This document shows, in pieces, positions 58,027 through 64,000 of a stretch of 64,000 bases of DNA. The stretch spans positions 1 to 64,000 of the forward strand of contig JAEZTF010000010.1 of the NCBI GenBank assembly GCA_023443725.1, read 5' to 3'. A program made the position numbers and the translations under genes. Each line of letters opens with the position of its first letter. Positions within the stretch are counted from its first letter, which is position 1. Origin of the DNA: Candidatus Parcubacteria bacterium (GTDB taxonomy: Bacteria; Patescibacteriota; Microgenomatia; UBA12405). Under the pieces are notes generated by a model, which was not told the DNA's origin, ran no database searches, and worked only from the letters and a program-made list of their open reading frames with translations.

Positions 58027-59355
58027 TTAAATTTTAATATATTCAATATTAGCACCTAAGGAAGAAAGTCGTTCAGCTAATTTTTCGTAGCCTCGTTCTA
58101 TAAATTCGACACCATCTATAGTAGATATTCCATCAGCAACTAAAGCAGCTATAGTAGTTGAGGCTCCGGCTCGAAGATCATCAATAACAAAATTAGTTGG
58201 TTGTAATTTGGTTGGTCCATATATTTTTACTCCGTGAAAAAAGTTAGGGTTGTCATTTTCTGGATTAAATTGATAGTAAGTTTCTGGATTTTCAACTATA
58301 GGATTAAATAATTGGACTTTTGCTCCCATTTTTTGTAAGTTAGCAATATGTTGAAAACGACTTGGATAGACTTTTTCGATTACCGAACTACAACCTACTG
58401 ATTGAGTCAAAAGAATTGAAAATAAAGCTTGCCAGTCAGTCATAAAAGCTGGTTCTGGTCCAGTTTCGATATTGATAGCTTTTAATGGTTTTTCCCAAGA
58501 AATATATATTTCTTCCTCCCCTGTTTGGACTTTAGCTCCCATATTTTCGATGGTATCTAAAAATGTTTTAACCGTTTTTGGATCAGCCCTAAGAATATTG
58601 ACACTACCTTTGGTGGCTAGAGCAGCGCAAGCAAAAGTAACAATTTCATTTCGATCACAAATTACTTGATGTTGAGTACCGGTTAGAGATGAAACTCCTT
58701 GGATAACAATTTTTCCAGGGTCAGATGGTTCTCTTTGAATTTTTCCACCCATTTTATTTAAAAGAATTATTAGATCGTCTATTTCTGGTTCTTGGCCACA
58801 ATTTTCTAAAATAGTTTCTCCTGGAACTAATACAGCTGTCATAATTAAAGTTTCAGTGACGGTATGAGAAGGTTTATTAAAAACATAATGAACTGGTTTA
58901 ATTTTTTCAGTAGTAAAAACTAAGTTAGTTTCTGTTTCCTTGGTTTGAATATTCATTTTTGAAAAACAGTCAATTAGACGATCTAGAGGCCTATTGCCAA
59001 GACGATCTCCTCCTGGAGTAGGAACTACAGCTTGCCCAGTTCTGGCTAATAGTGGAGCAGAAAACATAAATGAACTACGAGATTTAATTCCAGTTCCTTG
59101 TGGGACAGTAAAATTTTTTATTTTTGAGGTAGTTACTTTGATGCAATGTTCACCACAAGAACTTATTTCTGATCCTAAAGATTTTGCAATGCTTTCGGTT
59201 ATTTTTATATCAGAAATATTGGGAATATTGGTTAATTGGGTAGTTTGATCAGAAAGCATAGAAGCAATAATTTGTTTATAGCTAGCATTCTTTGCTCCTC
59301 TAATAGAAACTTCACCTTGAAGTTTTTTCCCGCCAGAGATGATATATCGTGACAT
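58027..59355 (-). CDS. murA: UDP-GlcNAc 1-carboxyvinyltransferase MurA, Asp at the active-site Cys position
   Basis: The 442-residue EPSP-synthase-like protein starts G-A-K-N-A-S, and has R-S-S-F-M-F-S-A near residue 94. The active-site loop P-T-P-G-G-D-R-L-G-N-R-P near residue 117 has Asp where E. coli MurA has Cys115. It makes enolpyruvyl-UDP-GlcNAc. Asp at this place is known from naturally fosfomycin-tolerant MurA enzymes. Confidence 0.94.
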   Translation of the reverse strand: MSRYIISGGKKLQGEVSIRGAKNASYKQIIASMLSDQTTQLTNIPNISDIKITESIAKSLGSEISSCGEHCIKVTTSKIKNFTVPQGTGIKSRSSFMFSAPLLARTGQAVVPTPGGDRLGNRPLDRLIDCFSKMNIQTKETETNLVFTTEKIKPVHYVFNKPSHTVTETLIMTAVLVPGETILENCGQEPEIDDLIILLNKMGGKIQREPSDPGKIVIQGVSSLTGTQHQVICDRNEIVTFACAALATKGSVNILRADPKTVKTFLDTIENMGAKVQTGEEEIYISWEKPLKAINIETGPEPAFMTDWQALFSILLTQSVGCSSVIEKVYPSRFQHIANLQKMGAKVQLFNPIVENPETYYQFNPENDNPNFFHGVKIYGPTKLQPTNFVIDDLRAGASTTIAALVADGISTIDGVEFIERGYEKLAERLSSLGANIEYIKI

Positions 59356-59360
59356 AAATA

Positions 59361-60734
59361 TTAGTGAATATTTTTAATAATTGATTTAATAATTTTATTA
59401 CCAGACAAACCACCAGAACTCATATATATAAGGATATCATTTGATGATAAATGATGTATATAGTAGGCTTTTATTTCTTTTTCGATAGGAATATAAATCA
59501 ACTTTGATCCAATTTCTTGTTTAAAGTCTTTAGCAGTAGCACGAGATTTTTTGTCTACATTAGGGTTAAATCTAATTGGTCCTAAAACTATTTCATTAGC
59601 TTTTGTAAAAGCTTTTTTTAAGCCAATTAAATTACTTTTATATTGGGTAAATGAGGCATGAGGTTGAAAGAATACTTTTATTAATTTATCTGGAAAATGA
59701 GTTGTTAAAGCTTCAATGGTTGATTTAATACGATTTGGTGATTGAGCGAAATCTTCAAAAAACAAAATATTTTTTTGTTTATCAATTAATTCTAATCGCC
59801 TTTTAACTCCTCTATAAGAAAAAACAGCTTTTTGAATAAAACGAAAACTAATACCTAATTGATCAGACATACTAACTGCAGCCAGAATATTCTCAAAGTT
59901 AAATTGACCGATAAGAGTAGTTTGAATAGATAACGGACCTTTGGGGGTATGGATTAATAAGTTGGTTATATCAGATTTAATATTTATTTTTTCTATAAAA
60001 TAATCAGATTCTGGAGAATTATAGGAAACAATTTTAGCTTTTGAATAAAGACTAAGTTTTTTGGTTTGACAGCCAAGAGAATTGATTAAAAGGGTGCCAT
60101 TTTCTGGTAGTCGATTAATTAATTTCTTAAAAGCTTGAAAATTTTTTATTTTACTAGAATAAGAATCTTTATGTTCCCAATCGGCACTAGTTAAAATTAA
60201 ATGTTTAATTGGATAATATAAAAACTTAGCTTTTCGATCTAATCCATTAATTGATTCATCGGCTTCAACGATAGACCAATTAGATGGAGAGAAGTTAATA
60301 GAGTTCATCTTATTTTTGGCGTATCCACCAAACATGTAATTTGGATCTTTTTTAGCTTGAATGAAAATCCAAGACAATAGACTAGTGATAGTAGTTTTTC
60401 CAAAACTACCAGCAATTAAGACAGACTCATCTTTAATTAAGTTTTGAGCTAAATAATTAGTAGCAGAAATATAGGGAATTTTTAGTTTTTTTATTTGATT
60501 AAATTCTTTTTTGGTTTTTTCAAAAGAAAGATATGATGATCCAATAATAGCCAAATCAATATTAGTATTGATTTCTATCGAATTGATCGATATATCCGCT
60601 TTTTTTAACATAGTACTAATTGGGGGATAAATTTTTTCTTGATCTGATCCGGTTATATAAACTCCTCTTTTTTTGAGATTAACTGCCAGAGGAGCAGTCA
60701 TGGTTCCAGCTATTCCGACTATGTGAATATGCAT
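59361..60734 (-). CDS. mpl: Mur ligase of the MurC/Mpl type
   Basis: The 457-residue protein has the N-terminal Rossmann start H-I-H-I-V-G-I-A-G-T, the P-loop G-S-F-G-K-T-T near residue 109, V-E-A-D-E-S near 157 and H-P-type H-A-S-F near 377. The middle segment (F-L-Y-Y-P-I-K-H-L-I-L-T-S-A-D-W-E-H) looks more like Mpl, which joins UDP-MurNAc to a ready-made peptide, than like MurC. As no other MurC is visible, it might serve both roles. Confidence 0.8.
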   Translation of the reverse strand: MHIHIVGIAGTMTAPLAVNLKKRGVYITGSDQEKIYPPISTMLKKADISINSIEINTNIDLAIIGSSYLSFEKTKKEFNQIKKLKIPYISATNYLAQNLIKDESVLIAGSFGKTTITSLLSWIFIQAKKDPNYMFGGYAKNKMNSINFSPSNWSIVEADESINGLDRKAKFLYYPIKHLILTSADWEHKDSYSSKIKNFQAFKKLINRLPENGTLLINSLGCQTKKLSLYSKAKIVSYNSPESDYFIEKINIKSDITNLLIHTPKGPLSIQTTLIGQFNFENILAAVSMSDQLGISFRFIQKAVFSYRGVKRRLELIDKQKNILFFEDFAQSPNRIKSTIEALTTHFPDKLIKVFFQPHASFTQYKSNLIGLKKAFTKANEIVLGPIRFNPNVDKKSRATAKDFKQEIGSKLIYIPIEKEIKAYYIHHLSSNDILIYMSSGGLSGNKIIKSIIKNIH

Positions 60735-60769
60735 ATTAGTAAATAGCTAATAAATAGTTAATAGTTGAA

Positions 60770-61366
60770 TTATTTTTCATATGGAAGCCATTGATTGTCT
60801 TTAAAATATTCAAATCCAGGCATATTACGTTTATAGAATCCAGTTTCAATAGAAAAACGACCTAAATAACAAAATTGAAGATTTTGTTGTTGACTGTCAA
60901 CAATGGTTTGTAACACCAATCTAATAGGTAAATTACTATGATTATATTTAGGATTATAAAAAACATAAGCAATATGACTAATAGAGTTAGAAAAATAACA
61001 TATTGAATAAGCAATTATCTGATGATTTTCATTATACCAACTATAAATAGTATTAAAAATATGATTAGTAAATGTTTTTTTGACTGAACTTATGGGAAAA
61101 TCCCAACCTAATTGTTTTATCCAAGAAAAAATTTCTTTTTGAATATTAAGATCAAATTTAAAATCGTTCAAATTAGTTTTAATAAAAGAAAAATTATCAG
61201 TTTTTCTTAAAATCCTTCTATTTTCTGAACTGAGATTAAACTTGGATAAATTTGATCGACAACTACTATCCTGATACCAAAGATCTTTTTGGTTTCTTTG
61301 AGGAAGGAATCCTTGTTGATAATTTAATTCTATAGATTGATTGTTGGTTAAATTAAATTGGGTCAT
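60770..61366 (-). CDS. ATE/Bpt-like aminoacyl-tRNA-protein transferase domain
   Basis: The 198-residue protein resembles the GNAT-fold C-terminal part of arginyl/leucyl-tRNA-protein transferases: Y-V-F-Y-N-P-K-Y near residue 136, R-L-V-L-Q-T-I-V, Y-L-G-R-F-S near 167, Y-K-R-N-M-P-G-F-E and a closing W. The N-terminal Cys-rich region of real ATE is missing. It overlaps murE by 4 bp and precedes mpl, so a role in adding an amino acid to the peptidoglycan stem, as Fem proteins do, is likely but inferred. Confidence 0.6.
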   Translation of the reverse strand: MTQFNLTNNQSIELNYQQGFLPQRNQKDLWYQDSSCRSNLSKFNLSSENRRILRKTDNFSFIKTNLNDFKFDLNIQKEIFSWIKQLGWDFPISSVKKTFTNHIFNTIYSWYNENHQIIAYSICYFSNSISHIAYVFYNPKYNHSNLPIRLVLQTIVDSQQQNLQFCYLGRFSIETGFYKRNMPGFEYFKDNQWLPYEK

Positions 61367-62682
61367 ATTTTTTTTAATTTTAAAGCAGTTCTAAAAGCTT
61401 CTGTTTCTGACCAAGGATATTCAGTATTTCCATGAAGAATAGTATCTTCATGACCTTTACCACAAGCAATCACAACATCATCGGGTTGGGCTAACTTAAT
61501 AGCTATATTGAAAGCGTCCTGTCGATTGGGAATATTAAAATAAGTAAATTTTTGGTCAATCTTTTTTAGAATATCATTTATTTGTTTTTGATTTTCAATT
61601 TTTTGAATGTCAACAAAATTGGATTTATTAGGATCAATACCATTGATTATTTGTTGATTAATTTGACTAATATCTTCGTTTCTAGTGTCGTCTGAAGTAA
61701 TAATGGCAATATCAGCTAGACTAGAGACTACTTGACCCATTTGAGGTCGTTTTGTTTGATCTCGTCCGCCTGTGGCTCCAAAAATAATAATAATTTTACC
61801 TTTAGTAATTTTCTTTAATGAAGAAAGAGTTTTTTCTAAAGCGTTTGGAGTATGGGCAAAATCAACAATTGTTTTAAATTTAAAATTATTTTTAACTTCT
61901 TCTCGACGACCTTTGGTTTCGGGAAAATTTTTAACTGTTTCGAGTAAGAATTGTCGATTAATTTTTAAGTTATCAATAATTCCTAAGGCAACCAATATAT
62001 TATTAATCTGATAAAAATAATTACTATCAGTGGTTATGGTTAGTTTATTTACTTTAAAACTTAATTTTTTATTAGTTAATTTAATATCTTTAGCTTGATA
62101 ATCTGACTTTTGGTCAACACTGTAAGTTGAGTAAGGAATTTGAATCATAGGTTTAATTATTTGATATGACGAATCGTCTTTATTGATAATGCCATAATCT
62201 GATTGAGAGAAAATTTTTGCTTTAGACTGAATATACTCTTCCATGTTTGAATAATAATCTAAATGCTCATGTGAAGTGTTGGTAATAGCTGCAGTTATAA
62301 AGTGGCAACCTAAAAATCGATATTGATCAAGGCCATGAGCAGTAACTTCACAAACTACATGAGTAACTCCTGCAGCTAACATTTGACTAAGTATTTGCTG
62401 AAATAATTTTGGATCTGGACTAGTCATATGTAAACCAGTACTTATTTCTTGATTATTTCCAAACTTAGCGCCTATTGTAGTAATTACACCGGCATTAATA
62501 CCAGCTTTTTTTAAAATTTCATAAACTAAAATACAACTAGTTGTTTTACCATCGGTTCCAGTAATACCAATAAGTTTTAGTTTTTTTGCTGGAAAATTAT
62601 GTTGAAGACTGACAAAAAAGTTTTTTGGGTAATGCCAGAAAAGATTTTTTATTTTTTGAAAATTGATCGATTTTAATGACAT
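61363..62682 (-). CDS. murE: MurE-type UDP-MurNAc-tripeptide synthetase, shortened N-terminus
   Basis: The 439-residue Mur ligase has G-I-T-G-T-D-G-K-T-T near residue 39, T-N-T-S-H-E-H-L-D-Y near 128 and T-S-D-D-T-R-N-E near 319. In diaminopimelate-specific MurE this last motif is D-N-P-R; D-D-T-R keeps the Arg but not the rest, so the third amino acid cannot be told. About 50 N-terminal residues (UDP-binding domain) are missing. It heads the mur run, after the PBP gene. Confidence 0.88.
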   Translation of the reverse strand: MSLKSINFQKIKNLFWHYPKNFFVSLQHNFPAKKLKLIGITGTDGKTTSCILVYEILKKAGINAGVITTIGAKFGNNQEISTGLHMTSPDPKLFQQILSQMLAAGVTHVVCEVTAHGLDQYRFLGCHFITAAITNTSHEHLDYYSNMEEYIQSKAKIFSQSDYGIINKDDSSYQIIKPMIQIPYSTYSVDQKSDYQAKDIKLTNKKLSFKVNKLTITTDSNYFYQINNILVALGIIDNLKINRQFLLETVKNFPETKGRREEVKNNFKFKTIVDFAHTPNALEKTLSSLKKITKGKIIIIFGATGGRDQTKRPQMGQVVSSLADIAIITSDDTRNEDISQINQQIINGIDPNKSNFVDIQKIENQKQINDILKKIDQKFTYFNIPNRQDAFNIAIKLAQPDDVVIACGKGHEDTILHGNTEYPWSETEAFRTALKLKKI

Positions 62683-62696
62683 ATTTAGCGAGTTAA

Positions 62697-64000
62697 TTAT
62701 AACAAATGGTTGATTTTAGAGGCTAATTCAAACCAAATTGGAGCAGCAGTACTAGAACCCCAAGGTGAACTTTTAGGATTATTAATAGTTACAATCATGG
62801 TAAATTTTGGATTATCACATGGAGAAAAACCAATATAGGAAGCAATGGTTGAAGAATCAGTATAACCACCTTTTACAGCAATTTGAGCGGTACCACTTTT
62901 AGCACAAACTTCAAGATTTTTTGGTTTCATAACAGAAACTACTCCATTTTCGACAGAATATTTAAGGATTGATTTAATTTCTTCAATCGAATTTTGATTG
63001 AAAATTTGTTGTGGATTATTGTTTTTGTCTATTAAAATGTGAGGTTTAACTAATAACCCATTGTTAGCAATAGTATTAAATGCTTGCAACATACCTACTT
63101 GAGTAACGACTATTCCCTGTCCAAATGAAGCAGTAGCTAGATCTATATCTGGCCAATTAGTTTTAGTACTAGGACGTGATTCTCCTTGCAAATCAATACC
63201 AGTTTTTTGGTTGAGACCAAGTTTTTGAAAATAATTTAAAAACTTTTCTAAACCAATTTTTGAGATAATATGGCTCATACCGATATTGTCGGAATTTTTT
63301 ATGATCTCTTTAAGAGATGAGTCTGGATGGGTTTCGTTATCATGATTGGTTATAGTATATTCCCCTATTTTTAGAGGTTTATCGCATTCATGGCAAACAT
63401 AATCAGGAGAAATTGATTTACTATCCAAACCAATAGTGACAACTAATGGTTTAAATATTGATCCTGGTTCAAAAAGATCAGAAATTGAATTTATTTTTGT
63501 AGCACTGGGAGTGGCTGAAGTGGTGGCAGTAAAAGTGGTCATAGCTAAAATACCTCCGGTTTTACTATCCATAACTGTAATGGATCCAGAATCGGCATCA
63601 TATTTTTCAACACCTTCTTTTAATTCTTTTTCTACTTCAAATTGAACACTGCGATTTAAAGTGGTGTGTAAATCTTGTCCGTCAATAGCAATAGAATTCC
63701 AAGACTTTTTAGTAAGAATAGCTTTTCCAGTAGCGTCTTGAGGAGACCAAGTAAAACCCGTTTTACCTTTTAATTGTTTTTGGTAATAGCCTTCAAGCCC
63801 TCCGTAACCTATATCGTAGCCTTGATCGTTTTTTGCTACCAACCCTAAAATTGGTTGAGCCAATGATTGTTCTGGATAGTATCTTTTTTCATTTTTTTCA
63901 AAACTAAGACCGGGTATTTTAAGTTGGTTTTTTTCTTCTTCGTTAAAAAGACTAGTGAAAGTTAACCATTTTTGATTTTGATTACTTTTAAACAATTCAA
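62697..64000 (-). CDS. Class B penicillin-binding protein (FtsI/PBP2), 5' end outside window
   Basis: The visible part is a transpeptidase: S-I-F-K (SxxK) in P-G-S-I-F-K-P, S-D-N (SxN), and K-S-G-T-A (KTG-type), with the pedestal region Y-Y-P-E-Q-S-L-A and G-L-E-G-Y-Y before them. The frame continues past 64000, so the signal anchor is not seen. Its last position in the SEDS/ftsW and mur cluster fits septal FtsI. Confidence 0.9.
   Translation of the reverse strand, partial: ELFKSNQNQKWLTFTSLFNEEEKNQLKIPGLSFEKNEKRYYPEQSLAQPILGLVAKNDQGYDIGYGGLEGYYQKQLKGKTGFTWSPQDATGKAILTKKSWNSIAIDGQDLHTTLNRSVQFEVEKELKEGVEKYDADSGSITVMDSKTGGILAMTTFTATTSATPSATKINSISDLFEPGSIFKPLVVTIGLDSKSISPDYVCHECDKPLKIGEYTITNHDNETHPDSSLKEIIKNSDNIGMSHIISKIGLEKFLNYFQKLGLNQKTGIDLQGESRPSTKTNWPDIDLATASFGQGIVVTQVGMLQAFNTIANNGLLVKPHILIDKNNNPQQIFNQNSIEEIKSILKYSVENGVVSVMKPKNLEVCAKSGTAQIAVKGGYTDSSTIASYIGFSPCDNPKFTMIVTINNPKSSPWGSSTAAPIWFELASKINHLL

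Overview
The window looks like chromosomal DNA of a low-GC member of the Candidate Phyla Radiation (Patescibacteria), most likely Microgenomates-like. This is an inference from AT-rich compact operons, the conserved order of cell-wall and division genes, many short or domain-reduced versions of housekeeping enzymes, and lipid genes that suggest fatty-acid scavenging. TGA is used as a normal stop codon. No rRNA and no CRISPR array were seen. Five tRNA genes are present: Lys, Asp, Gly, Thr and Val.

Layout. (1) About 1-5.3 kb: accessory DNA with a catalytic-domain-only serine recombinase, a CHC2/TOPRIM primase-like protein, a winged-helix protein, an unknown protein, an AT-rich 11-bp phased repeat that could be an origin, a secreted protein, two small membrane proteins and an XRE repressor. 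(2) 5.2-14.0 kb: a tightly overlapping defence operon of hsdR, fused hsdM-hsdS, a TrlF-like PHP-ATPase and a DUF2130 coiled-coil protein with nuclease-like residues. (3) 14.0-14.8 kb: two divergent mini-genes around a palindromic promoter, a GIY-YIG protein and a tRNA-Asp-like remnant. (4) 14.8-21.6 kb: a lipid module (two PlsY paralogues, a FakA-FakB fusion, a TM-helix protein), uracil-DNA glycosylase, butyrate kinase, Lgt and a YdcF-like protein. (5) 21.6-28.2 kb: tRNA-Lys, L19, DnaE, HtpX, LemA, a PHP-less PolX and tRNA-Asp. (6) 28.2-30.7 kb: three related unknown genes in tandem behind nearly identical promoters, interleaved with copies of the tRNA-Asp 3' end and terminator. (7) 30.7-41.1 kb: GNAT, HAD, YibE/F, Ndk, ArsR, LysM, tRNA-Gly and tRNA-Thr, then surface genes (Ig-like protein, O-antigen-ligase-like protein, glycosyltransferases, a secreted lipase-like protein). 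(8) 41.1-48.8 kb: apt, ispG, tRNA-Val, lepB, parB, L27, L21, rodA-like and ileS. (9) 49.4-64 kb: a division and peptidoglycan cluster read leftward: PBP, murE, ATE-like transferase, mpl-like, murA, mraY, NlpC/P60, then PLP enzyme, ATP-grasp, ftsW, murG, ftsQ-like, ftsA and ftsZ, with a LysW-like carrier gene on the opposite strand.

The most interesting signals are four. First, the tandem cassette array at tRNA-Asp has constant flanks and diverged cores. Second, transcription appears largely leaderless: about fifteen genes have a -10 box 5-8 nt before the start codon, and only a few have a clear Shine-Dalgarno. Third, a perfect parS-like palindrome lies on the parB start codon. Fourth, the wall cluster is remodelled: it has an ATE-like transferase, a PLP enzyme, an ATP-grasp ligase, a LysW-like protein and a MurA with Asp in place of the usual Cys, while murB, murD, murF and ddl are absent from the window. 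All functional calls come from reading motifs; no database search was run.
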